Assembly: GCF_029109325.1 (NCBI RefSeq)
Contig: NZ_JAQKQJ010000007.1
Span: 1 to 64,000, forward strand
Reading direction: 5' to 3'
DNA: 64,000 nucleotides
From: Nodosilinea sp. PGN35
GTDB lineage: Bacteria; Cyanobacteriota; Cyanobacteriia; Phormidesmidales; Phormidesmidaceae
Position numbers and translations under genes: made by a program. This document shows, piece after piece, positions 17,518 through 26,983 of the stretch. Positions within the stretch are counted from its first letter, which is position 1. The number at the start of each line of letters is the position of its first letter. The notes beneath the pieces were generated by a model. The model was given only the letters and a program-made list of their open reading frames with translations. It was not told the DNA's origin and made no database searches.

Positions 17518-17526
17518 AGCCCCTCC

Positions 17527-18846
17527 CTAAGCCGCTGGCTGTAGGGCAACCACGCCGTAGGCCTCACTGGAGAGGTAACACTGGGCCGCCTGCCGCACAT
17601 CGTCTACCCCCAGGTTCTGAATGTAGGTCGGATACCTGAGCCCCTCGGCAATATCGCCCGTGAGCGTGTGGTAGTAGCCGTAGAGCCCAGCGCGATCGCT
17701 GGGGGTTTCGTTGGCAAAAATAAATCGGTTGGCCACCTGGGTTTGCACCCGGCGCAGCTCGGCAGGGCTCACGGGCTCTGCCATGACCGTGGCGATGTGC
17801 CGGGCGATCGCCCCCTCCACCTGATCTAGATGCTCAGTGGGCAGCTGGGCCGACACCATAAACACGCCCTGGTGGGCCAGGGTCATGTTGCTACAGCTAA
17901 TGCTGGTCACCAGCTTGCGCTCTTCCCGCAGATCGCGCACCAGGCGAGAGGTCAGCCCCCGGCCCAAAATTGAGGCCAAAATATCTAGGCCGTAGGTCTC
18001 TTCGAGGTTGGCGACACCGGGCACCCGCCAGGCCATCACCAGCCGCGCCTGGGTCATAGCCGCATCGACATGTACAGCCCGCCGCACCGTAGCGAAGGGG
18101 GCCTCCAGATCCCCAGGCAGCAGCGGCTTAAACCGCTCAATGGAGTCGTTCGTAGCCAGTGCCGTAGGGCGCTGGGCTGCGGCCTGTTCAAAGCCTTCGG
18201 CCACCGTGGCGATCAGGGTTTCGACCGGCAGGTTGCCCACGGCTACCGCCGTCATGCTTTGAGGTTGGTACCAGGTGCTGTGGAACTCGCGCATTTGGGC
18301 TGGGGTAAGCCCTGCGACTACCGCTGTCGGCCCCAGTACCGGACGGCGGTAGGGCAGTCGGTCAAACACCAGCTCCATGGTGCGGGAGTAGGTGCGGCGG
18401 CGGGGGTTATCGTCGGCGCGGCGAATCTCTTCTAAAATTACCGGGCGCTCGCGCTCAAAGTCCTGGTCGCTGAGGCGCGGAGCCATCACCATTTGAATTT
18501 GCAGCGGGGCCAGGGTGGCAAAGTCTTGGGGGGCGGTGGTGATGTAGTACTTGGTGTAGTCTTGGCTGGTGGCGGCGTTGGTCAAAGCACCCCGCTCCTC
18601 TACCTGGCGCTCAAAGTCGCCGCAGCGTAGCTGCTGAGTGCCCTTGAAAATCATGTGCTCCAGGAAGTGAGCCATCCCGTTGATGGCGTCGCTTTCTACC
18701 GCCGAGCCCACCCGCAGCCACAGGCTCAAATTGACCACCTCCAGGGGCATTTGCTCAGCGATCACCGTAAGGCCGTTGGGCAGGCGGCGAATGGTGGGTG
18801 ATACCAGGCGGGAGGGCAGATCTGCGGTTGCTGAGAGCAAAGCCAT
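17527..18846 (-). CDS. M16-family zinc metallopeptidase
   Basis: Inverzincin peptidase of the processing-peptidase type. The inverted zinc motif HFLEH is seen in MAHFLEHMIFKGT, with the distal glutamate expected in the following ~75 residues. The C-terminal half is the second M16 domain (ARLVMAWRVPGVANLEETYG, then RGLTSRLVRDLREERKL). Length of 439 residues is normal. Many cyanobacteria have two adjacent M16 genes; only one is seen here, with a fructosamine kinase downstream. No signal peptide is evident. Confidence 0.92.
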   Translation of the reverse strand: MALLSATADLPSRLVSPTIRRLPNGLTVIAEQMPLEVVNLSLWLRVGSAVESDAINGMAHFLEHMIFKGTQQLRCGDFERQVEERGALTNAATSQDYTKYYITTAPQDFATLAPLQIQMVMAPRLSDQDFERERPVILEEIRRADDNPRRRTYSRTMELVFDRLPYRRPVLGPTAVVAGLTPAQMREFHSTWYQPQSMTAVAVGNLPVETLIATVAEGFEQAAAQRPTALATNDSIERFKPLLPGDLEAPFATVRRAVHVDAAMTQARLVMAWRVPGVANLEETYGLDILASILGRGLTSRLVRDLREERKLVTSISCSNMTLAHQGVFMVSAQLPTEHLDQVEGAIARHIATVMAEPVSPAELRRVQTQVANRFIFANETPSDRAGLYGYYHTLTGDIAEGLRYPTYIQNLGVDDVRQAAQCYLSSEAYGVVALQPAA

Positions 18847-19423
18847 AGCAATAACGGGCCATCAGAAAAGACACTCAGCTTATACGGACTAAGCTTTGAA
18901 TATCTTAACGACTCAATCCCCGGTCTGGCGTCAGGCGAGAAAAATCGTTTTAGCCAGTTTTTGAGCGGATTTGCTGGGCTGCAAGGCGTTAAGCAGGTCG
19001 CCTCAAGAAAAAATTGCCCGGCAGCTCGCGAGAACTATCTAAAACTCTGGAACTATCGGGGGGCGAATTCTGCGTCCATGGATCGGTCGAACCTGCTGCT
19101 GCCCTGGGCTAACCGCTACCTTGGGCTAGTACTTGACCCAGCTGATTCTGACAGGGGCCAGCCGTTCTGGGTGCAGGGTGAAAGGTATACGGTCTACGGC
19201 TCGCCTTGAACCTGAAACCGTGAACCGTATACCCCGCCGACCCGTCATCTTTAGCTTGGCCGTCTACTAGCCTGCGCTTGGGCAGAGGAAGCTCGGCAGG
19301 TTGTGCCGAGTGAAATCCTTCCTTTAGGAGAGGGCAGAATGAGAAAACTCAATGGATCTCAATGGCCCATTATTCCGAAAGTAATGTAAATTCCTGGTAT
19401 GCGGACTGCCTTGGGGAGGTCAC
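18847..19423. other. Intergenic region with a hairpin
   Basis: 577 bp without a convincing gene. The only clear structure is a perfect 10-bp inverted repeat, GGTATACGGT (19184-19193) and ACCGTATACC (19224-19233). The possible 82-residue frame inside has no family features. The lysozyme promoter is probably in the right half. Confidence 0.6.
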
Positions 19424-20143
<720 letters not shown>

Positions 20144-20718
20144 GGGCTAATCTCCTTAGGCTACGGATGGGCCAGAATCAGCGGTTCCAGCCCCGGCTGG
20201 TAGACGGGCTGGGGTGTGCCCATGCCCATGGCATCGTGACGTTAGCCAGAATTGATGCCCCGCCCTAGGGGAGGCAGTCTTGGCCCCAGGAGTTTGGGAA
20301 GGTGTCCCCGGTGCGATCGCACCGGGGGCAATTGATGCCGTCGGCTGTCCGACCCTTGAGTCGCTGGGGCCTCAGTCGGTTGGCTACGATGTAGCTGTAG
20401 CCAGTCCGGTTGAGACATTTTCTAGATGAACGTTCAAACGTCTGAGCGTTTTGGAGTTTTTTGGGCGTCCTACCGGCGTGACCTTGGCTGTAGAAACCAT
20501 TAAGACCTGTGAATCGCTACCCCAGTAACCGGTCTCAAGGTGGGAAAAATGAGCAGGAAATGATTCTGGTACGCGTGGCCTCGATATCCCGTAGAGTCTC
20601 TCAGCTAAAAACATTTCTTCGCAGAACGCGCGTGGCCCCAGGGCCGACTGCGGTGAGAATCCGGAAAGTCTTTAGTTGAAACACTCTTAGGCTGCTTTCG
20701 CCCCTAAGAACGTAGTGT
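20144..20718. other. Intergenic region with a GC palindrome
   Basis: 575 bp upstream of the PAS/GAF/GGDEF/EAL gene. It contains a 22-bp perfect palindrome, CCCCGGTGCGATCGCACCGGGG (20306-20327, key core GTGCGATCGCAC), centred on a HIP1-like site and close enough to the lysozyme end to be a terminator, though no T-run follows. I looked for a GEMM-type c-di-GMP riboswitch and saw none. Confidence 0.5.
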
Positions 20719-23700
20719 ATGACCGATGATTGGACTGCTTCACCCGACCCCGATCGCCTAGCCGCCGTCGCCCGGTCGGTTGATAGCCACCCCAGTGACC
20801 TGCAAGCCTCGGAGCAGCATTTTTGGGCCGTGCTGGAAACCATGGCGCTGGCAGGGCTGGTGGTCGATGGCAACGGTTGTATTCTGCTGTGCAATGACTA
20901 CCTACTCAACCTGACGGGCTGGCAGCACCACGAGGTGATCGGCGGCAGCTGGCTGGAGCTATTCATTCCCTTAGACCATCGGCGGGCGCTGAGCGATCTG
21001 TTTCAGTCGGCCCTGGGCCAGGGCCGCTGCCCCGCCCACTACGAAAACGAAATTCTCACCCGCAGCGGCGATCGCCGCCTGATCGCCTGGAACAACACCT
21101 GCCTGCTCAGTGCCGATGGCCGCGTGCGGCGCATTACCAGCATTGGCCAAGATATTACTGCTCAGCGCCAGGCCGCTCAGCGCCTGCGGGACAGCGACCG
21201 TCTTCAGCGGGTGACTGCCAACCTGCCGGGGGCCGTGCTGCGCTACGTGCTGCACCCCTCCGGGGCCGACGACATCACCTACGTCAGCCAGGGCTGTGTC
21301 GATGTGTGGGAGCTAGAGCCCAGCCAGTTCAAGGGCCAGCCCCAGCGACTGTGGCAGACCATGCATCCCGACGATCGCGCGATCGTGCGGGGGCTGCTGC
21401 AACATTCAGCCGACACCCTCACCCCCTGGTTTTGCGAGTGGCGGTTGCTGACCCCATCGGGACAGCAGAAGTGGCTTCAGGGTATAGGCCGCCCTGACCC
21501 CTTACCCAACGGCGACATCGCCTGGGAGATGGTGGTGCTCGATGTCAGCGACAGCAAGCGGCTTGATGCCGAACGCAAGCAAACCGAGCAGGCCCTGGTC
21601 AGCGCCAACCTCCAGATGCAGGCATTTATTGACAATGCCCCAGCCCTAGTCAGCATTTTTGACGCCAACGGACGCTACCTGCGGGTCAACCGGGCCACTG
21701 CTAGCCAGTTTGACCTCCACCCAGAGCAGATGGTGGGGCGTTCCTTTGCCGATCTGCTGCCGCCCTCGGTGGCGAGCATGTTTATGGAGCGGGTGCAGCA
21801 CATTGTTGCCACCCAGACTCCGCTCACGGTAGAAGATACCCTGCACTTGGGGGAAGCGCAGCGGGTCTTTAGCTCGGTGCTGTTTCCGGTCAGCCGGGGG
21901 GCTGATGGTCTCCCCCTTCTGGGGGCGGTGGCTACGGAGATTACGCCCCTGGTGGAGGCCCAGGCTGCCCTGCGTCGCCAGGCCGAAGAGGAACGCCTGA
22001 TTCGCACCATTACCCAGCATATTCATCAATCGCTGGAGGTCAATCAGATTTTGCAGACCACCGTCACCGAAGTGCGGCAGTTTTTGCAGACTGACCGGGT
22101 GCTGATCTACCGGTTTAACCCCGACCTCAGCGGCACCATGGTAGTTGAAGCGGTGCTGTCCCCCTGGGCGGCTACCCTCGGCCTTACCATTGAAGACACC
22201 TGTTTTCGCACCAGGCCGAGCCTGGCCCACCGCTACCGTCAGGGGCACACCCACCACATCGACAACCTCCAGGAAGCCAATCTTGACCCCTGTTACCGTG
22301 ACCTGCTGGCGAGTTTTCAGGTGCGGGCCAACCTGGTGGTGCCGATCAACTGCGGCGGTGAGCTGTGGGGGCTGCTGTGCGCCCACCACTGTCGGGGGCC
22401 CCGCCTCTGGCAGCCGGGGGAGCGCGCCCTGCTGGCCCAGCTGGCCGACCAGGTGGCCATTGCCCTCCAGCAGAGTCAGCTGCTGGCTCAGACCGCTGCC
22501 CTAGCCCAGCAGGAACAGCTGCTCAACAACATTATCAATGCCATTAGCGACAGTCCGGCCCTGGAGACCTTGCTCCAGCGGGCGGCGACTGAAATGCTGC
22601 ACTCCTTCCAGGCAAGTCGCGGTTTGGTGATTCTCTGCCAGGCCACCGATGCCTTTTTGGTGCATACCACCACGGCCAGTGTGCCCGGCATTGACGCTTT
22701 GCAGGGCCAGAAAGTACCGATCGCAGGCAATCCCCACGCCCAGCAGGTGCTCACCCAGGAGCTGCCGGTGGTGGTGGACGATGTCAGGGCGGCTCCGACC
22801 CTGGTACCCAATCTAGCCCTGGCCCAAAAGCTAGGCATCGGCGCTATATTGGCCGTCTCCATCCGCTATCGGGACGTGGTGAAAGGTATTTTGAGCGTGC
22901 ACCAGTGCCCTGGCCCCCGCCGCTGGAGCGAGGCCGAAATCAAGCTGATCAAACGGCTGGCCGACCATCTGGCGATCGCCATTCACCAGGCCGAGCTCTA
23001 CACCCAGGCCCAGCTCGAGCTGGCGGAGCGCAAACGCCTGGAGGCCCAGCTGCGCTACGACGCCTCCCACGATCGCCTGACGGGGCTTCCCAACCGCACC
23101 CTGTTTCTAGAGCGTCTGGCCGAGGCGATCGAACAGCTGCACCAGCACTGTCAGCAGCACCCGCCGCTGACGGCGGCAGACACGCCCCCGGCTTCCCCGG
23201 AGACTGCCCTGGCCACCGACCCCGACCCCTGCTGCGCCCGACAGTTTGCGCTGCTGTTTCTCGATCTCGATCGCTTTAAGGTGATCAACGACAGCTTGGG
23301 CCATGCCATCGGCGATCAGCTGCTCCAGGTGGTCGCCCAGCGGCTGCAAACCTGCCTGCGGCCGACGGATGTGGCGGCTCGTCTAGGGGGCGACGAGTTT
23401 GTGGTGCTGCTAAACGATCTCAGCGATGCGGCGATCGCCATCGGCCTGGCCCGGCGCATTCACACCATTCTCGAAGCCCCGGTGCTGCTGGAGGGCCACG
23501 AAGTCTTCATCCATGCCAGTATTGGCATTGCCCTCAGCTCCACCGCCTACACCGACCCCAACCAGGTGCTGCGCGACGCCGACATTGCCATGTACAAAGC
23601 CAAGGGCAGCAGCCGCGAGTACGCTATTTTTAACGCCCCCATGCACGCCCTGGTGATGCAGCAGATGGAGCTGGAAAATGACCTGCGCCGAGCCCTTGAA

Positions 23701-24501
23701 CGGGACGAACTGCGGCTGCACTACCAGCCCATTGTGAATCTAAAAACCAATGCGGTGCAGGGCTTTGAGTCCCTAGTGCGGTGGCAGCACCCCCGCCGGG
23801 GGCTGGTGTCTCCCTCAGACTTTATTCCCATGGCCGAGAACACCGGGTTCATTACTGCCCTCGACCTGTGGACCTTGAACGAAGCCTGTCGGCAGCTCAG
23901 CCACTGGCGGCAGGCATTTCCTCCCAGCCAGGCCCTCACCGTCAGCGTCAATCTCTCAGGCAAGCAGTTTGTGCGCCCCGACCTGATTCAGCAAATCGAT
24001 GCCGCCCTGGCCCGCAACGGTCTCCAGGGGCAGCACCTCAAGATCGAAATCACCGAGAGTGTGCTGATTCAAAACGCTCAGATGGCCATTGACCTCCTCA
24101 AGCAGCTGCGCCAGCGACGCATCCAAATCTGCATGGACGACTTTGGCACGGGTTATTCGTCCCTCAGCTACCTGCACCGGTTTCCCATCGATGTGCTCAA
24201 AATTGATCAGTCGTTTGTTACCAACCTCTATCGCCCCGGCCCCAGCTCCGGCGACTACGAGATTGTCAAAGCGATTATCAGTTTGGCGACCAACCTCAAT
24301 CTGACCGTGGTGGCCGAAGGCGTTGAAACCGCTGAGCAGGCCGCCTACCTGCGGGCCCACCGCTGCCAGGGGGGACAGGGCTACTACTTCTCTCGCCCGC
24401 TGTCGGTGGAGGCGGCCACGGCGTTGATCGCCCAAATGCCCCAGTCGGCCCAGGCTAAAACGGAAACGGCTTATAGGGAATCCACTGGGCCCACAGCTTA
24501 G
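20719..24501 (+). CDS. Multi-sensor diguanylate cyclase/phosphodiesterase (PAS3-GAF2-GGDEF-EAL)
   Basis: Cytosolic c-di-GMP enzyme of 1260 residues. The domain order is three PAS domains (~30-140, ~155-275, ~300-415), a GAF (~430-590), a second GAF (~610-765), GGDEF and EAL. The GGDEF motif is intact at 890-894 with an I-site RPTD at 881-884; a ~35-residue proline-rich insert splits the N-terminal part of GGDEF. EAL reads ESL at 1017-1019 but keeps EITES, MDDFGTGYSSL and VVAEGVET, so activity is plausible. The first GAF has DTCF (Cys495) and, 30 residues on, CY (Cys525), positions like a DXCF cyanobacteriochrome. The 3' end overlaps the convergent gene by 47 bp. Confidence 0.92.
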   Translation: MTDDWTASPDPDRLAAVARSVDSHPSDLQASEQHFWAVLETMALAGLVVDGNGCILLCNDYLLNLTGWQHHEVIGGSWLELFIPLDHRRALSDLFQSALGQGRCPAHYENEILTRSGDRRLIAWNNTCLLSADGRVRRITSIGQDITAQRQAAQRLRDSDRLQRVTANLPGAVLRYVLHPSGADDITYVSQGCVDVWELEPSQFKGQPQRLWQTMHPDDRAIVRGLLQHSADTLTPWFCEWRLLTPSGQQKWLQGIGRPDPLPNGDIAWEMVVLDVSDSKRLDAERKQTEQALVSANLQMQAFIDNAPALVSIFDANGRYLRVNRATASQFDLHPEQMVGRSFADLLPPSVASMFMERVQHIVATQTPLTVEDTLHLGEAQRVFSSVLFPVSRGADGLPLLGAVATEITPLVEAQAALRRQAEEERLIRTITQHIHQSLEVNQILQTTVTEVRQFLQTDRVLIYRFNPDLSGTMVVEAVLSPWAATLGLTIEDTCFRTRPSLAHRYRQGHTHHIDNLQEANLDPCYRDLLASFQVRANLVVPINCGGELWGLLCAHHCRGPRLWQPGERALLAQLADQVAIALQQSQLLAQTAALAQQEQLLNNIINAISDSPALETLLQRAATEMLHSFQASRGLVILCQATDAFLVHTTTASVPGIDALQGQKVPIAGNPHAQQVLTQELPVVVDDVRAAPTLVPNLALAQKLGIGAILAVSIRYRDVVKGILSVHQCPGPRRWSEAEIKLIKRLADHLAIAIHQAELYTQAQLELAERKRLEAQLRYDASHDRLTGLPNRTLFLERLAEAIEQLHQHCQQHPPLTAADTPPASPETALATDPDPCCARQFALLFLDLDRFKVINDSLGHAIGDQLLQVVAQRLQTCLRPTDVAARLGGDEFVVLLNDLSDAAIAIGLARRIHTILEAPVLLEGHEVFIHASIGIALSSTAYTDPNQVLRDADIAMYKAKGSSREYAIFNAPMHALVMQQMELENDLRRALERDELRLHYQPIVNLKTNAVQGFESLVRWQHPRRGLVSPSDFIPMAENTGFITALDLWTLNEACRQLSHWRQAFPPSQALTVSVNLSGKQFVRPDLIQQIDAALARNGLQGQHLKIEITESVLIQNAQMAIDLLKQLRQRRIQICMDDFGTGYSSLSYLHRFPIDVLKIDQSFVTNLYRPGPSSGDYEIVKAIISLATNLNLTVVAEGVETAEQAAYLRAHRCQGGQGYYFSRPLSVEAATALIAQMPQSAQAKTETAYRESTGPTA

Positions 24502-25162
24502 CCAGGGTGCCATTCACAATCAGCTGGTTGAGGGCTTGGTTAAGCGCCTCTAGCAACTCCCGGTTGCCCGGCAGCACGCCAATGCCAAAGGGACATTGGG
24601 TCGGCAGCTGAAAGGCAACCCGCAGGCTAGTGGTGTCGGCCTCGGCGGTGAGCAGCAGCAGGGCATCGCCCACCAGGGCATCGATCTCACCTCGACCCAG
24701 GGCGGTCAGCAGGTTGGGGCGGGTGTGGTCTGCCCCCCGAAAGGGTACCCACTCCAGGTCGGGCAGGGCCTCGGTTAAAGCCAGGGGAGTGCTGCCCGCA
24801 AGGGAGCCCAGGCGCTTGCCCACCAGGTCTGTCACCGTGTGGATGGCGCTGTCTTCGCGCACCAGCACGGCCTCATCGAAGCGCCCGTAGGGGCGGGTGA
24901 AATCGGCCCAGGCGCGCCGATCTTGGGTGATGGCCTGGCTAAACCACACCACGTCGTAATCGCCGGAGCTGAGGGTGGGGTAAAACTGCTCGGGGGGGCA
25001 GTCAAACCAGACCGGCGTCAGCTCCAGCACCTCGCCCACGGCTCGGGCCACGGCGGGCTCATACCCAAGGCGATCGCCGTCTTGCAAAAAGCTCATTGGT
25101 CGGGCATCGAAGTCACTGGCAATAATCGAAAGCTGCCCAGGGCGAACGGTGGTAAAGTCCAT
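24455..25162 (-). CDS. Solute-binding (PBP2) domain protein without signal peptide
   Basis: The 235-residue protein has the periplasmic amino-acid-binding (SBP_bac_3) fold: GYEPAVARAVGEVL, DVVWFSQAITQDRRAWADFT, VGKRLGSLAGST and GEIDALVGDALLL. The start at ATG 25162 gives no signal peptide, and the longer upstream frame does not add one. This suggests a cytoplasmic or misannotated ligand-binding protein rather than an ABC-transporter component; no permease genes are nearby. Its 3' end overlaps that of the c-di-GMP enzyme by 47 bp. Confidence 0.78.
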   Translation of the reverse strand: MDFTTVRPGQLSIIASDFDARPMSFLQDGDRLGYEPAVARAVGEVLELTPVWFDCPPEQFYPTLSSGDYDVVWFSQAITQDRRAWADFTRPYGRFDEAVLVREDSAIHTVTDLVGKRLGSLAGSTPLALTEALPDLEWVPFRGADHTRPNLLTALGRGEIDALVGDALLLLTAEADTTSLRVAFQLPTQCPFGIGVLPGNRELLEALNQALNQLIVNGTLAKLWAQWIPYKPFPF

Positions 25163-25307
25163 GACCAGGTAAAAGGAACGTAGGGCTATTGTGACACCAA
25201 ACCCAGTCCTCCCATGAGGGCGATCGCCCCCCACAGCCTGGCCGCTTGAAATCGCCCTCTATTCGTGGAATGGTGAAGGGAGTTCTGCACGCGTCCGCGA
25301 GAGTTGA

Positions 25308-25745
25308 ATGACTGTTGGTAATCCTGCTTCTGATCCGGCCTTTGAACCCCTGCGCCAGTTTCGACCGCTGTTGCTCAAGGCCCACAAAATTTTGATGGAT
25401 GCTGAGAAAGACCGCTATGAGGCCAGCCACGGGGCGATCGCTAACAAGGGCGACTACCTGCGCCTGGTGCTCAGCCACGAGCAGTTTAGCTGGCTACGGC
25501 CCATTTCTCAGCTCATTGTGCAGATTGATGAGGTGCTGATGGCAAAGCAGCCCCAGCCCCTGGAGCGCGGCCCCGAGCTGCTCAGCCAGGCCCGCCATCT
25601 GCTCTACGACACCGAAATTGGCCAAGCGTTTCAAGATCGCACCCAGCTGGTGGCCCAACGCGATCCCGAAATGGCGGCGATGGCTCAGCGGCTAGACGAA
25701 CTCATGCAGCCCTACGGCTCGCCGCCGGGGGACAGCCCAAGCTAA
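25308..25745 (+). CDS. Conserved cyanobacterial-type hypothetical protein (145 aa)
   Basis: A helical, charged protein (LKAHKILMDAEKDRYEASHG, LVLSHEQFSWLRPISQLIVQ, then LLSQARHLLYDTEIGQAF). No membrane segment or signal peptide. GAGAG lies a few bases upstream of the ATG. I do not recognise a named domain. It lies upstream of ftrV in the same direction, separated by a 117-bp gap that probably has its own promoter. Confidence 0.75.
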   Translation: MTVGNPASDPAFEPLRQFRPLLLKAHKILMDAEKDRYEASHGAIANKGDYLRLVLSHEQFSWLRPISQLIVQIDEVLMAKQPQPLERGPELLSQARHLLYDTEIGQAFQDRTQLVAQRDPEMAAMAQRLDELMQPYGSPPGDSPS

Positions 25746-25862
25746 TCGACACCACCCACGTGCAAGCGCCCAACCTGTGCAAAGATAATAGGGCTACAAA
25801 AAAGTAAGACTCCACCTGGGTGCCAGGCGCTAGGGAGGATTGAGTAAGAGCGAGTGTGTGCT

Positions 25863-26099
25863 ATGAATGTTGGCGAACGCGTCCGAATCAAAGAGTCGGT
25901 TATTTTTTATCACCACCCGCTACACCGCAACGAAGCCTTTGATGCCAAGGGGCTAGAGGGGGTCGTTATCAATATTCTTACCGACTACAAGGGCCGCCCC
26001 ATCAGCCCTAACTTTCCGGTTCAGGTAGAGTTTGCCGTCGAGGGAGCCAAACGCCCCCTGCGTGCCCACCTCAAGCGAGAGGAGCTAGAGGTGCTCTAG
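25863..26099 (+). CDS. ftrV: Ferredoxin-thioredoxin reductase, variable chain
   Basis: Non-catalytic subunit of ferredoxin-thioredoxin reductase, which passes electrons from photosystem I via ferredoxin to thioredoxins. The 78-residue protein from ATG 25863 has the SH3-like beta-barrel sequence of the family: VGERVRIKESVIFYHHPLHR, then FDAKGLEGVV, KGRPISPNFPVQVEF and a C-terminal HLKREELEVL. GTG at 25854 would add three residues. The catalytic chain gene is not in the window. Confidence 0.9.
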   Translation: MNVGERVRIKESVIFYHHPLHRNEAFDAKGLEGVVINILTDYKGRPISPNFPVQVEFAVEGAKRPLRAHLKREELEVL

Positions 26100-26171
26100 T
26101 ACCGGTAGCCGGACGGATGTATGGTCTTGCCCGTGAACAGCAGGTCGCAAGAGAACCCTTGATGACACGCC

Positions 26172-26399
26172 CTAGGCAGAGCGGCGGTTAAACCAGGTCA
26201 GCAGATTGACTTCCGATCGCATTTGCTCCAGGTCGCGCTGGTTTTCGGCGGCCACCTGGTAATACCACTGGCAATAGGCCTCTAGCCTGGCCCGGTGCTC
26301 CACCTCCAGGCGAAAGTCTTGGGCCGCCTGCTGAAGTTTCAGGTAGTCGCTGACCTCCTGGGGCGTAGCCAGCGATCGCGGCGATAGGTATTCAAACAT
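26172..26399 (-). CDS. Small hypothetical helical protein (75 aa)
   Basis: Starting at MFEYLSPRSL, it is entirely helical with a long amphipathic stretch (DYLKLQQAAQDFRLEVEHRA, then QRDLEQMRSEVNLL), suggestive of a coiled coil. A start six codons upstream is also open. No domain recognised. It converges with ftrV and has no obvious operon partner. Confidence 0.6.
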   Translation of the reverse strand: MFEYLSPRSLATPQEVSDYLKLQQAAQDFRLEVEHRARLEAYCQWYYQVAAENQRDLEQMRSEVNLLTWFNRRSA

Positions 26400-26471
26400 A
26401 GCGGCCCAGCGTGACACAGAGTTATCATAGCCCGCCTGTTTGGCGGATAGGGTGGCTGGCGTGACCAGTGC

Positions 26472-26567
26472 TGAGTTTTGAGTTTTGAATTTTAAGTTTT
26501 AGATTCCTGCCCAAACCCATAACTCAGCCCTCAACCTTCAAAACTCAAAACTTAAAACTCAAAACTT
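26472..26567. repeat. AT-rich inverted repeat of AGTTTT/AAAACT units (second locus)
   Basis: Left arm GAGTTTTGAGTTTTGAATTT plus TAAGTTTT; right arm AAAACTCAAAACTTAAAACT and further units. Same composition and architecture as 1992-2070. It overlaps the last codons of the DUF423 gene (SKF-stop is encoded in the repeat) and probably forms its 3' hairpin. Confidence 0.75.
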
Positions 26568-26960
26568 GCTCTCCTCCCCGCTCCCCCAAAGTGCCGCCAC
26601 GGCCAGCCCGCCCCAGCCCGCCATCAGCGCCGCACCGCCGATTGGGGCCACCGCCCCCAACACGCCTTGCCCCGTGAGCGCTAGGGCGTAGAGGCTGCCC
26701 GAAAACACGACCGTACCGGCGATCATGGCCCAGCCGGAGGCGGTGAGTAAGCCTGGCGCACCGAGGCCCTGGGAGCGTACCAGGGCCACCAGCAGCAGGG
26801 CCAGGGCGTGGTACATCTGGTAGCGGGCGGCGGTTTCAAACACCGCCAGCAGGCGATCGCTGAGCTGGGGCTGGAGGGCGTGGGTAGCAAAGGCCCCCGC
26901 AGCTACGGCGGTGCCGCCGAACACCGCTGCGATCGCAATCCAGAGCCGCTCCACAGTCAT
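26559..26960 (-). CDS. DUF423 membrane protein
   Basis: A 133-residue protein with four membrane helices matching DUF423 (YgdD-like): IAAVFGGTAVAAGAFATHAL, FETAARYQMYHALALLLVAL, GTVVFSGSLYALALTG, and GGAALMAGWGGLAVAAL. The AFATHAL and YQMYHAL histidine motifs are typical. Function unknown. The extreme C-terminus (EESKF) is encoded inside the AT-rich repeat, so it may have been reshaped by repeat insertion. It lies 23 bp after chlM in the same direction. Confidence 0.9.
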   Translation of the reverse strand: MTVERLWIAIAAVFGGTAVAAGAFATHALQPQLSDRLLAVFETAARYQMYHALALLLVALVRSQGLGAPGLLTASGWAMIAGTVVFSGSLYALALTGQGVLGAVAPIGGAALMAGWGGLAVAALWGSGEESKF

Positions 26961-26983
26961 GGCTGTCTCACTGGGTAAGTGGT

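Noticed and set aside
18961..19209. 82-codon open frame between the M16 and lysozyme genes
   Set aside because: No ribosome site, no family features, and it runs through a hairpin.
20144..20718. c-di-GMP riboswitch upstream of the GGDEF/EAL gene
   Set aside because: No GEMM core; only a GC-rich palindrome around a HIP1 site.
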